This document shows positions 47,714-59,448 of a stretch of DNA of 64,000 nucleotides, piece by piece; the first letter of the stretch is position 1; every line of letters begins with the position of its first letter. The position numbers and the translations under genes were made by a program. Source of the stretch: Chrysoperla carnea (Eukaryota > Arthropoda > Insecta > Neuroptera > Chrysopidae). Location: the NCBI RefSeq assembly GCF_905475395.1, contig NC_058337.1, positions 135,739,960 to 135,803,959 on the forward strand, given 5' to 3'. The notes under the pieces are model-generated. The model was not told the DNA's origin. It did no database searches and worked only from the letters and a program-made list of their open reading frames with translations.

Positions 47714-49455
47714 ATTTATATAAATATTTTACAGGAAAAACATACCAAAAATAATATTTTGCTGTTAGAAAGTGACATTTTTGAAATGCATACATATAAT
47801 TGTTTTCATTTTATTCAGTAGATGCCAGGAGTTATCATATAATATTGTTCATACATTTTCGATAATGTAACTTTTCATTACATTAGATTAGTTGTCAATA
47901 GTTTTGATATTCGATCTATTTCATAATCCATCATTTCATTTTGAATCTTTTCAGAAAAAAGTTTTACAGAATCGTTGTTCTATATTTTTATCACGACAAT
48001 TGAGCAACTTACAAGAGAGATCTCTGTGGTTTAATTTTGCTCATAGTCTACTTAGTCTATACATGGAGGTTATTTGCAACCAAAAGTTTTATATGTTAAA
48101 ACAACCCTTCAACCCTTTTATTTTAATTAGGCTTATTATTTTTACTATTTTTTCTTTTTAAACAAATTGAATCTTAACTTTAAGTAGCTTTTAGCTTCTT
48201 GTTTTTTTTTTTAAGGTATAGGTATATGAAGAAGGGTTAGTTAACCTTCTGGTGTTCAGGGTGTTACTATTTGTGAATTTAAAAGAATATTACTGTTATT
48301 CCCAAGTGGGATAAATAATTGTTGGTTGTGATTTGTATAAGGGTAAATATTTTTGTTGAATAATAATAAAAACGATTATTCACAAACGGGATTAAATATT
48401 TCTTTTTTTGTCAACCAACTTTTTTTGTCAACGATGTATTTATGGTACCAAATTTTATTAGCGATAAAAGTGTTTGTAGAACATGTTTTTATCCACTCAT
48501 GATTTGGACAGTCAATTAAATCTTGTCAGTGTATAAAAAATGACCACTTATTTCAATTATCATTTTAATTTGGGTAATATTTGAAGGATTAATACTATTT
48601 CGACACAAAAAAAATCAGACAATTCCTTCAATAGATTAACTGATTCTACTTTCATTTCTGTTTTGATCTGAGGATGTATGAGCATGATTTAAAGGCTCAA
48701 AATTTATTTAAAGTTAGACTTTTACTCAAAGAATATGTGGTTAAAATCTTACTTTAGGTATCTATGCAAAATTTTAAGAAAAAATCATTGAAAATCGATA
48801 TAAAATACATTGCTCTTATGACGAAATCTCAAAAAACGACATATTTTGATAGTTTTTGAAAATTTTCTCTTGGAATGAATGAAAACAAATAAAAAGCAAC
48901 TTTTTGACAGAAAGTAAATATATTAGCAATGACACAGAAAAGGAAAAACCAAGTGTTTCCATTCATCTGAGCGATGTACGAGCCGGGTAGATTTAGAGTT
49001 TAAATTATTTTTACCTTATTTTAAACTGTGATGATGAATTTTATTATAACTTCATGAATGTAGACGAAAAATAAAAATAAAATTTTTCGAAATATCGAAA
49101 GCTGAATAATTAAAGAAAATTTTCAATTGTCAATATTTTGAAGCTTCCGCTAGATATCGAGAAATTTTATGATTACTTTTCATCTTATATCTTCAAGTTA
49201 TAACATAATTCACTGTCAAAACTGACTCTATCAAATAGAATTTATTTGAAACATTCAAAGATTCACACGACCGATTAAAGCGGTCTTAATACCATTAATA
49301 ATATTATTAGAGAAACCTAGCGTTAAATCACGTGATTTTCTTAACAAGTTGATGACAGCGATACGTGAAATAAAACTGTAGTTTAATTTTTCGTTCGTTG
49401 GTTATATTATACTGATAGTTGAGATCCATAAACAACTTTAGGAAAAGTTAGAGCC
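47714..49455. other. No gene recognised
   Basis: The 89-codon frame at 47892-48161 is hydrophobic and AT-driven with no domain. No repeats of the named families were noticed. Confidence 0.5.
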
Positions 49456-49840
49456 ATTATGGAAATAAATCTGTTCTGGAACTCAGAATACTTACTTTGA
49501 AATTCAGAATATGTGAAGAAAAACTATCTTTGAAAAGGTAAGAAATTCTGAAAATTATTAATCTATCATTTAATGACAGAAAATGGTAATAGATTGAGAT
49601 TCTTTCGGAAATTCTGAGTTACTACTACTTTGTTACAGTATTTCTAAAAAATTGTTCAGTAACTAATATTTCTTCCGAGAAAGTCTCAATCTATTTCCAT
49701 TTTCTGTCATTAAATGATTGATTAAAAATTTATTTAATGTTTTCAGAATTTTTCTGATTTTTTCAGAGATAGTTTTATTTTACATATTCTTTTTCTGAAT
49801 TACAAACTTAAAGTTCCAGAACAGATTTATTTCCATAATT
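49456..49840. mobile_element. Foldback element of about 385 bp
   Basis: ATTATGGAAATAAATCTGTT (49456) is mirrored by AACAGATTTATTTCCATAAT (ending near 49839). Further inverted blocks follow inward: CTGGAACT, AAACTATCTTTGAAAA, CATTTAATGACAGAAAATGG and AGATTGAGA. The arms are about 170 bp with indels around a short spacer. Part of the right end (TCCAGAACAGATTTAT) is repeated just outside, at 49841-49856. Confidence 0.82.
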
Positions 49841-50689
49841 TCCAGAACAGATTTATATCGCTTCATGTCATCACTGTATTTGCTTTTTTGACATTTAATC
49901 ATAGCTGCTGAAATGAAGCTTTTCATTTTAATGAAGAAATTCTTCCATTTTTATCAGACGTTTTTCCAAGAAAAGAAAAATTTTCAATATTCATCTAAGG
50001 TGAATAATATGTCCAATAAAATCGTTTACCCAGCATAACATAATTCTTGTAAAAATGGTAAAAATTTTATTAGAACATTTAAAAAATAATTTTTAGAAAT
50101 AAAACTTGTATTGAAATATTCGAGACATACAAAAAAACGATACTAATTCGGTGTTTATACATAAATTCTGTCATAAAAAACACAGTACCATTCATATATA
50201 TAAATATTATTTACTTTTTATGTTTCATACACAATATGTACTTTGTCTAAATCCTAAAGTCAACGACCAAGATGAATGAACGACCTTGTCTATAATGAAA
50301 GCTTTAGCCTTTATATACAAGCTTTTGATACAAAAAAAAGCTGTGTGGTTGTGATAGTTAAATAACGAAACTCTATTAGTTAGTATGTACTCTATCTTTT
50401 TGAACAGATACGAGTTTCAGGTACCATTTACTCTGTATATATGTGAGATGTTCGCTTGTTTTGACTTGGAATACGAGATGATAACATTGCTCCACGAAAA
50501 AGTTGTAACTCATCGTCTAGCCGTCGTCTAGACAAATTGGTGTATGGTAAAGATATGTATAAAGTGTGCTTATTACCACGTTTTCAAATTATACTTATAA
50601 TATTTGCTTTTATTTCGGTTTCTTAACCCGCCCGTCAATTATTATGTAGTCTTTCTGCCACTCGCTAGCTCGAGTGTCGAAAATTTTTC
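49841..50689. other. No gene recognised
   Basis: AT-rich intergenic DNA with no supportable feature. Confidence 0.6.
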
Positions 50690-51550
50690 TCATTTTTTTT
50701 AAAGGGGTAAAAGCCCTTAAGAAAATTGCAAAATATTGAAAATAGCTTTTTGTCTCCAATATCGACAAAACTCAGTTTATAAGGTAATTTTGACCCAAAA
50801 CATTCAAAAATCGTATTAATGCGATGATTGTATGCGTAGGTTTTGAAATATCATACCAAATTCCACATTAAAAGAGATTTTATCAGAAACGACGTATCCA
50901 ATGTACCCCTTAATAAAATTACGAAAAATAGAAAAAAATTTTTTGTCCCCGATATCGATAAAACTCAGTTTATAAGGTAATTTTGACCCGAAAAATTCAA
51001 AAATCCTATTTATGTGATGATTGGATTCGCAGATTTTGAAATATCATCGAAAATTCCTCACTAAAAGGGATTTTCTCAGAAACGACGCATCCAATGAGCA
51101 AATTAACCCGATTTTTGAATTTTTTGGGTTAAAATTACCTTATAAATTGAGTTTGACCGAAATCGGACACACAAAATTTTTCTCGATTTTTTCGATTTTT
51201 TAAAGGGGTGCGTACGTACCCTTAAGAAAATTACGAAAAATATAAAAACAATTTTTGTCCCCGATATGGATAAAACTCAGTTTATAAGGTAATTTTGACC
51301 CAAAAAATTCAAAAATCGTGTTTATGCGATGATTGGATTCGTAGGTTTTGCAATATCATCCCAAATTCCACACTAAAAGGGATTTTCTCAGAAACGACGC
51401 ATCCAATGAGCAAATGAACCCGATTTTTGAATAAATTGGGTTAAAATTACCTTATAAATTGAGTTTAACCGAGATCAGACAAACAAAATTTTTCTAGATT
51501 ATTTCGAATCTCGTCCGTGAAATACAGCTTGTCGACAGACAGACAGACAG
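50690..51550. repeat. Dispersed repeat family 5, tandem cluster
   Basis: ACTCAGTTTATAAGGTAATT recurs near 50770, 50960 and 51275. Its inverted counterpart (AATTACCTTATAAATTGAGT) recurs near 51132 and 51447. The blocks TTCAAAAATC, GATGATTGGATTCG, GGGATTTTCTCAGAAACGAC and CATCCAATGAGCAAAT lie between. Each unit of about 310 bp therefore contains an inner inverted pair. A related copy lies at 53835-54240. The cluster ends near a CAGACAGACAGACAG run. Confidence 0.8.
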
Positions 51551-52191
51551 CGAAGTTCTAGTAATAGGGTCCCCTTGTTCAATCAGACCCATGATTAATT
51601 GTAAATGAATCTAGTGAATGGAATGGCAATGAATCTGAATAACTTTCGGTTTCCACAAAAGTAAAGAGATTACATACTATTAAAAATATTTTTATTTACA
51701 AAATTGAAATCACATCATGCATAAAGCGGTGAGCGAACGAATATATATCGTACAACACCTAAAAATTTAATATATCAAAAAAATGATTATAGATATTGAA
51801 AATGATATTTTTATTCAATACTTATATATATAAGCTTCCTTTTCATAAAAAATTTTCAATTTACTTTTATCCTCAAAAAAGAAGTAATCTTTTCGTTCAT
51901 CATTTCGATTTGATTCCCCGTGTGAAGGTATATTGATATTTTCCTTTGAAATTTATTTTTCTATAGGGAATATCTGATATGTATTACTTATCTAATACAA
52001 CGTATATGCTTGTGATGCGAATCATCTTTGTGTCTCTGTGTAACCAATATGAAATTCTCAATCGATGTTTTTGTATTTGGAAATATCTCTTGGTCAAACA
52101 CAGCACAACCTTTAAAGAAGGAACATTTCGATCAAAGGACTCTAAAAGCATGAATTTTATTTAATAAACTTTTATTAACTTCACTTGTAAC
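51551..52191. other. No gene recognised
   Basis: AT-rich; a 61-codon frame at 51979-52164 has no motif. Confidence 0.55.
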
Positions 52192-52330
52192 TAGGTTAGA
52201 TTGGGTTATATTGGCTGACATGCAGGACACACTTAGGCTATAGAGCCAATTGTGATACCATACATGTGTTTTACCACCTTTCCACTGATAAATTCATATA
52301 TCAGCTCCTCAATTTCTGAGGCTGATCACT
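52192..52330. repeat. Insect-type dispersed repeat (GGTTAGATTGGGTTATATTG)
   Basis: AGGTTAGATTGGGTTATATT, then CACACTTAGGC and CCAATTGTGATACCA. This string is one I recall as recurrent in insect genomes. Only one copy is in this window, so family membership rests on memory. Confidence 0.4.
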
Positions 52331-52484
52331 TGTAACTAATTAACAATTTAATAAAATCTTAGAAGTCAATTTTTAACCTACTTCTAGTTGTCCGATTAAA
52401 TTTCACATATATCAAAGTACGAGGACAATACAATAATTTAATAACCTAATCGTTAGTTTTCTAACCAGGATCGCCAGGATAAAT

Positions 52485-52562
52485 AATTGGTGTAGTGTGT
52501 ACGTCATCCGCCTCGCATACTGAAGGTTGTCAGATCAAAACCCAGCCACGTTAAAAGATTTT
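52485..52562 (+). other. Decayed tRNA-like SINE head
   Basis: TGGTGTAGTGTGTACGTCATC resembles an A-box region, and GGTTGTCAGATCAAAACCC a B-box that has lost the TTCGA core. An A/T tract follows. It is too degenerate to be a tRNA gene. Confidence 0.45.
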
Positions 52563-52842
52563 TTTTAAAATATTCAATTTTGTTACCCAAAGAGTAGGTC
52601 AAAAATTTTTAACTTAACGATACAAAAAAATAATAAGGTATATTTAAAAAAAAAATAAAACCACACTCTTTCTTGCACTAAAAAGTAGGCTTTATTTTCA
52701 ATTGTAATGTTAAATTCAAAGCGTGGGGTGATCTCTACAACAATTCTTTAAGTTGGCTGAATTGACAGACATCGACTATACCCCAAGCTTTGAATTTTAT
52801 ATTTTAAATTATTATCCACTTTTTGGTACAATAAAGCGTGGT

Positions 52843-53325
52843 TTTTTATATCATGTATATGAAATATATCAAGGTATATTAAGTTTAATCCCAAGTTTGT
52901 AACGCTTGAAAATGTTGATACTACCAAAAAAATTTTGTTACAGGTGTTCATAAAATCACCTAATTAGTCCGTTTTCGGTTGTCTGTCCGTCTATCTGTCA
53001 ACACCATTACTCAAAAACGAAAAGAGATATCAAATTGAAATTTTTATATCGTGCTAAGGACGTAAAAAGTAAAGGTTCAGTTCGTAAATGAGCAACATAG
53101 GTCAATTGGATCTTGGGTCCGTAGGACCCGTCTTGTAAACCGTTAGAGATAGATCAAAATCAATGTTTACCAGCGAGGGTGCAAATTAGGTGCAAATTTT
53201 TTAGTATGTTTCTAAGAGTGGATGATATCTTTCTTTTTTTACATAACGATTGGATCATCAACACTATCAACTGTCTTTACATGGTATTTCAACAATTAAC
53301 TCAGTCAATTGTTTGTTTTCACTTT
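52843..53325 (+). repeat. Dispersed repeat family 1, copy near 53 kb
   Basis: ATATCATGTATATGAAATAT, TAGTCCGTTTTCGGTTGTC, TTGGATCTTGGGTCCGTAGG and the right end CAATTGTTTGTTTTCACT are present with a central deletion. Same orientation as the copies at 2593, 19641 and 40622. Confidence 0.82.
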
Positions 53326-53834
53326 TTGTAGTTTTAAGTTTAGATTTTCTTCGAAATCTAAAAAGAATAGTTTCTTAGTTTACATTGCGATGAAAATCGC
53401 TAAATGCTGTGAATTGCACCCAAGAAACGTCATGATAGTTTCTGATTTTTTGCTGATATTTCAAAATTTAATCTTTTAAACACTAGTTTTAATAAAAAAA
53501 ATTTGTATTTTATAACAATGTTAATAATACCCGGAACAGTTAACAGAGATATCACCAGGTGTGAATCAGTTTTGATGCACATCTAAAGACAATACAAATA
53601 CAGATAATTAAACATTCGATGACTTAAGGAAAGTATCTTATAATAAAAAAAAAATTATCTAAAAAAAGTATCTTTTCAAAAATATTTTAATGATTTTATG
53701 CATTTTAAAATCAACATGCATGTTATTAAAAGTCTAAGGCCGGATGTAGTATTTGACAGTGATTTCAGAACGAAAATTTTCATAGCCAAGGAAGTATTTT
53801 CAGGGTACCTGGAAGGTGTTTCAATTTATAAAAT
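53326..53834. other. No gene recognised
   Basis: AT-rich intergenic DNA between two repeats. Confidence 0.6.
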
Positions 53835-54240
53835 TTTTACATTTTAGAATAGCGAATTCCACACTAAGAGGGATTTTCTCAGAAACGACGCTTCCAATGA
53901 GCAAATGAACCCGATTTTAGAACATTTTCGCCCTTAAGAAAATTACGAAAAATCGAACATTTTTGTCTTCGATATCGATAAAACTCAGTTTATAAGGTAA
54001 TTTTGACCCAAAAAATTCAATAATCGTATTTATGTGGTGATTGTATGCGTAGGTTTTGAAATATCATCCCAAATTCCACACTACATGGTATTTTCTCAGA
54101 AACGACGCATCCAATGACCAAATGAACCCGATTTTTGAATATTTTGGGTTAAAATTACCTTATAAATTGAGTTTAATCGAAATCGGACACACAAAATTTT
54201 TTTCGATTTTTTTTAAGGGAGTAAACCCCTTAAGAAAATT
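53835..54240. repeat. Dispersed repeat family 5, second site
   Basis: ACTCAGTTTATAAGGTAATT (about 53984), AGAAACGACGCATCCAATG (about 54099) and the inverted AATTACCTTATAAATTGAGT (about 54152) match the 50690-51550 cluster. Confidence 0.78.
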
Positions 54241-54875
54241 AGGCTAGGAAGTATAATTTTAAGATTGTTTTGTATTATACATTGTAAAATAGATTGAATA
54301 AACTAATTTTGAATTTGACGGATATTCTCGACTATGCAAATTTGAGTTGTAACATATGAATTAGATAATTTCCTCGTAAGTTTCCATCTGTTTTGAAATA
54401 TTTGCCAAATTACACGATGGCCCTAGTTCTATTAGTATTGTTATCAGATTTGTTATTACTTTCCACACTAAACATATTGTACAATTTTTTTACAGAATAC
54501 CTATGTCAGGTTGTTCTTACAGCTGACGTTAGAAGAATTACTAATTATTGTTGTTACTCAAAAGAATTTATATTTCTTTTTCTTTTTTAGAAATTCAATA
54601 AAATTCAAATGTCACAATGAAAGTGAGAATACCTAATATAAAGTTATTTTTGTAACAACAAAAAAAAATCATTAGAAAATGCTTTTAATTATATTCATAA
54701 TGTGTTTAAAAAAATGTGTAAATTGTTATTTAATGAAGTTCTAATCTGCAAATAAATCAGTGATAACATCTGTTTCTATGTAGTTTTTATTATTTTTAAA
54801 GAGTTTCAAATACATTGAATTTAATTGACCCATTTTTGCATCATTCGGAAAAATTGGTTAATTTAGACCTGTATT
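54241..54875. other. No gene recognised
   Basis: AT-rich; a 65-codon frame (54393-54590) has no motif. Confidence 0.55.
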
Positions 54876-55115
54876 GTCATAATTTGTTCCGATTTGCCAA
54901 CCTTGCGTATTAGAAAAATTTCGTTTTTTCTAATATTAGCCGAGAAAATCTTAACGATTCAAACGATAATTAACAAAGCCCCAACTCGTTTTCGAGTCAT
55001 AATTTGTTCCGATTTGCCAACCTTGCGTATTAGAAAAATTTCAGTTTTTCTAATATTAGCCGAGAAAATCCTAACGATTCAAACGATAATTAACAAAGCC
55101 CCAACTCGTTTTCGA
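54876..55115. repeat. 120-bp exact tandem duplication
   Basis: GTCATAATTTGTTCCGATTT starts at 54876 and again at 54996. Both units run to CAACTCGTTTTCGA with only about three differences (for example TTCGTTTTTT against TTCAGTTTTT). The multiple-of-three period keeps a short chance frame open through both units. Confidence 0.85.
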
Positions 55116-55901
55116 AAATATCAGAACACTTTTCATCTTAGAATTCTATCACTTATTCATCATTTGTCGTCTGTTGTTCGGTACTTTTAACTTCCAGCAT
55201 ATTGTTTAAAATAAATGAGAACTCAAAAAACTATTTTGTCTTAAAACGATTTCGATAAAAATTCTAAACCATCTTTCTAAACCATTTTGACCTAAAAATT
55301 ACGAAAATCTACTTAAAAGCTTGATTAGAATTATGGTTTTCTAAATGGTTTTCATGGTCTTCATGTTGTGTATGCTCTAATTAAAAAACTAGAAATTCTC
55401 CATCACTTTAAAGTAGTTTTTTGTTTTCCTCATACCAAAATTACCTAAAGAAATGATTTTAATCGAATTCGAAAATAAAAATTTTTGTCGATTTTTTACA
55501 ATTTTTGCTAGCCTTAGAAAAAGATGCTAGCCCTAGATTTTACCTTTCTAGAAATTCAATTTTATTGTAAACATTGTAGTCAAAGTTTGATTACGAGATG
55601 GAATTTTGGGTTTGGTACGCCATGTTTAGTCCAAAATATATTTGAAATGCATGGGAACGCCTTTCTTATATTTCGGTTCAAAATTTCAAGTACCTTGATG
55701 CTAAGCAAAGTTGAAGTATCTTAATGAAATTTCTGAGTTAATTTCGATATGCCTGAATCATATTTCTAGTGAATTATTCACACTAAATTTTAGTGTTTTT
55801 TTATGATTTTGTCACTAAAATAAATGTTTATAATCGAAAATTTATGGAAAATAGGATAAATTAAATCATAACCAAATAAATTATTATTGCACTAAAACTA
55901 T
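55116..55901. other. No gene recognised
   Basis: Region downstream of the hexamerin gene. A 66-codon frame (55524-55724) has no motif. Confidence 0.55.
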
Positions 55902-55907
55902 TTTATT
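55902..55907 (-). terminator. Poly(A) signal of the hexamerin gene
   Basis: AATAAA on the minus strand, 64-69 nt beyond the TAA stop at 55971-55973. It is the first such signal downstream of the coding region. Confidence 0.7.
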
Positions 55908-55970
55908 CATGTAAAAAAAACTAAGACCATTTCAACAAAAACAATGACAGCCAGAAAACATATTAAATAA

Positions 55971-58900
55971 TTAATAATTACGTAACATCATTGTTGGGGG
56001 GTAGCTCATTGTTGTTTCATCAATGTGACGAATGACAACATCTTGGAAGTACATGTTTGGTACAAAGAATTGTGTAACATCAATATCACGGTCCAATGGG
56101 TAGCCCAATGGAAGGTTGTCGATGAAACGCATACCAGATCCAATACCACAAGTGTACATTAAATCTTGATCCATAACCATGGAGTTGACTCCAGTGGTGC
56201 CTTGGAATGGTGTGACTACAACGAATAATTGGAATTCCATACCACCAACTGTACCTTTAGGTAAGAGTAAACGGTCTGGGAATCCACAGTGAGCTTCAGA
56301 GTTATCTAAAATGAATTCTTCTGTTCCTTGTAAAGCTCCCATTACTTTACGGTACAAGGTGTAGTAAGATGTACGGTCCTTGACAATGTGATGCATGTTT
56401 CTGGAGTTGCGTACAATCATGTTTTCACCAGTCTTCAAGTCGTATAAGAATTTATCAAGTTCGACAAAGTTGACACGGTTTTCTTCGAATTTGATCAATT
56501 GTCCTTTTTCGTTGTATTTTGGTCCTAAGAATACACGGACAACGGCTTTGGTTGTTTTGTCGCTGGATACGTTGATGCGGTAAGTGAATGGTTTGTGGTT
56601 AAGACGCATTTGACGTGCTTTAACTAAAACTTTTGGTACATCGGTGTCGGTAACTGTGAAGTCGTTGTACAAAGCGTTGTTAAGTTCAACATTGAAGTAG
56701 TCGAAGTATGTGATTAATTCATCAATATCTACGCTGTTGACTTTTACGCCTTGGTATAATAAGTCGGTGTATTTGTATGTTGGTAAGTTCTTTTTGTAGT
56801 TTAAGAAGTAGTGTACGATACGACGGTAGATACGGTAGAACATTGGATCACGCATTGCAGTTGCAAAGATTTCTAATGTGCTTGGTTGTACTTTGTAGTT
56901 GTCTAATGGTTTGCCAGCGTAACCCAAAAGGATTTTCACCCATTTAAGTAAATGTCCATAGTAGCGACGGTTCACTGAATCGGCATTACCTTGGATTATG
57001 TTACCGAGAATGTTGATACCTTCTTGAGTGTAGATTGGCACTTTGTTTCCGGTAACCTGCAATTATAAAGAAACATTTTGAGAATTACATAAGTTAATTA
57101 TTAATTATTTAACACATATTCGCTATAATTCTAATTCGGGGGCATAAGATTTAAACTAAATATTTAGCTATTTCTACAAAATGAAATTTTCTTACGCTTA
57201 ACTTTAGAGTATCTTTAAATAAGCCAAGGTTTGACGTTTTATGTAGTAATTTCTACTTGCGAGTTCGAAACTTAACGTTTTTTAAATTTATTGCATCGTA
57301 AACTTATAAAAGAAAATTACTTACATCAATAACGTAGCCTAAGTCAATAGCGTCAATGATTCTTTTTTCTAAGATGTTAATTCGTTCGTAAACATATTTT
57401 GTGTAGTCATCGTAAACAAGATCTGTTTTAGATGGTCGCATTGGGAATGGTAATCCATTTTCGTAAACCAATGTGCAGACATATGGAACTGGGTTTGTGA
57501 TGTCGAGCATACCCATTTCACCAAGACCGTTTGAGAGACGTTCCAAATAGTAACGGTTGATTAATTGATGGAGTGTGTAGAAGTAGAGTTCACCACGACG
57601 GTCCTTGTTTAAACCGGTTTCAGTTCCAAGCATCCAGAATGGATAGTCCATGTGGAAGTAGTAATAGTATGAATTCAAACCAATGTCTTCCATGAAGTAA
57701 GATAATTTTTGTTGTTCTTCGTCCAAGTTTAAGTACCATCCACTGTAGTTGGTTGGGATAATGACAGTTGGGATACCGTCTTCAACAGTTTGGTAAACTT
57801 CTGGTACAAAGTTTTGTTGTACGGTGTTCAACATGTTTTTGTATAAAAGTGGATTTTTTACTAAAATATCGTCATGGGTCATGTATTTTGGAAGGTATGA
57901 TGTTTTGTCCATAGTTTTACCGTAGTAAGTTTTGTCCATGTATGTTGGAACTTGACCGTACATTGATTTTTGGTATTCATTCATCATTGGAACGTCTTTT
58001 GTAACATATGGGCGTTGTACGTCATCAACCATCATCCATGGTTTTTTGCTCCAGATTGAACTGGTGGGTTTTTGGTACATCCATGGTTTTTGGTTTTGGA
58101 TTAACACGTCATCGGTTCTCAAGTTGCCATAAATTGGTGTCATATGTTCATAATCTTGAGAGATTGGAAGTTTGCCGTATACTGGTGTCATGTGTTCGTA
58201 ATCTTGTGTGAATGGAAGTTTACCCATAATTTTTGGATCTTTCAATAAACGTTGGTATACTTCAGGTTTAAAAATTGCAAAATCTTGCATTTTTAATTCT
58301 TGGGCTTTTTTGATGGTTTCATGATTGATGAAGTAGTATGGGTAGATTTCATATGCTGGTGGTAAGATTAATCCACGGCAGTCTGGACGATGTAAGACGG
58401 CGACAGTTAAGGCATAGACGAACATACCTTGGTTGATGTGTTCTCGGCACCAACATGCAACACGGTAGAAAGTGTCGTATGTCTTAGCGTAGTACATCAA
58501 ATGGAATACGGCAATAACTTGACGACGATGAACATCATTCATTATCGAGAAGATTTCTTTTTGTGGAAGCATTCCATAGCGGTATAATTGGATGAATTCT
58601 TGTACGACAATAGGTTTTTCGAATAAGGCGATGTTTGATTCGATGTCGAATGTTTTTGCAATTTCAACTTGATCCAAGTAAGTGTTTGGTTGGTGAACAT
58701 GTCTTAAGAGGCGTAAAAGATCTCTTTGTTTTTGAAGAAATACTTTGTCAGCTGAAAAGAATAAATTTTAAATTAAAAACTTCAAGAAAATATTAAATTG
58801 AATGTAAAAGTTAACATTAATAATTATAAGTTTTATTATAAGTGCATAGAAAGTTTTTATTCGGAGAATATTTTTTATAGTGCCTAGCGCTTTTCTTTTG

Positions 58901-59367
58901 CAATAAAATAAAAAAGACAGAAGATGCTTTCAGAAGACAAGTAATTAATATATAAGTATTGTCGTGGAAAAAGTATCAATAAGATATCTAGTCAAAGCGG
59001 GATAGTTATTGCTTAACTCTCCTAGTCTACAGTTTCGTTGCTGTAGTCGCATCAATCTCATGAAATGTTTAAAGGCAAGCTTCTTATAAAAGCTAAGAAC
59101 TTTCTTTATTTTGTGTCTCACTTGTAACACAAAGCCTACACTTTGTATGCTATGTCCGATTATCATAATTTTTATTTCCAACATTAAAGCCGACCAGAAA
59201 ATTATTTCAATTTTTAGAATTTTATGTTAAGAAAAAAATCAAGAATAAATATTATAAATTTTAAAAAACTTACCAACTCTTCCTTGGATGTTGTCTTGAA
59301 CTAATTCTGGAGTGAGGTGCAATGCTGCACAAACTCCAAAAAGGAGTGCAAATAGAGCAATCTTCAT
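55971..59367 (-). CDS. Hexamerin (arylphorin-like storage protein) with a Tyr/Met-rich insertion
   Basis: Secreted hemolymph storage protein of the hemocyanin superfamily, assembled as hexamers and used as an amino-acid reserve at metamorphosis. Exons 59367-59274, 58751-57325 and 57056-55971 join in frame to 868 residues. A signal peptide MKIALFALLFGVCAA starts the protein. Both superfamily signatures are visible: YFMEDIGLN...FHMDYP (residues 383-402) and TAMRDPMFY in exon 3. The copper A site has YYYYFH (393-398) where hemocyanins have histidines, and the copper B site has lost its histidines too, so it cannot carry oxygen. Residues about 187-356 contain a Tyr/Met/Pro/Lys-rich insertion with two 16-residue repeats (GKLPFTQDYEHMTPVY and GKLPISQDYEHMTPIY) and two KPWM motifs. 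Usual hexamerins are about 650-750 residues, so most of the excess lies here. The C-terminal domain keeps LPLGYPLDRDID. Confidence 0.95.
57778..58287 (-). other. Hexamerin insertion coding segment with 48-bp repeats
   Basis: This part of exon 2 encodes residues 187-356, between KAQELKM (end of the N-terminal domain) and IPTNYSGWY (start of the middle domain). These blocks are only a few dozen residues apart in typical hexamerins. The repeats occupy 58224-58177 and 58176-58129. The insertion keeps the frame and has no splice-site pair that would remove it cleanly. The composition favours Tyr, Met, Lys, Pro and Trp. Confidence 0.8.
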
Positions 59368-59411
59368 CGTTGTCCTTATTAGATCTGTTGTACGTGGGAC
59401 TACACAAAATT

Positions 59412-59448
59412 GAGTCTGACTTTTCAAAATTCCTTGACGGTTTATATA
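59412..59448 (-). promoter_or_regulatory. Hexamerin core promoter: TATA box and initiator
   Basis: On the minus strand TATATAAA lies at 59448-59441. AGTCAGACTC (59421-59412) is an arthropod-type initiator with the A at 59417, 31 nt downstream of the first T of the TATA box. The predicted 5' UTR is about 50 nt to the ATG at 59367. Such a strong TATA-plus-initiator promoter suits a gene expressed at high level in larval fat body. Confidence 0.75.

Noticed and set aside
56395..56583. Plus-strand frame opposite hexamerin exon 3
   Set aside because: Antisense shadow of a strongly supported exon.
58008..58211. Plus-strand frame opposite the hexamerin insertion
   Set aside because: It is an antisense shadow of the repeat-containing exon 2 of the hexamerin gene.
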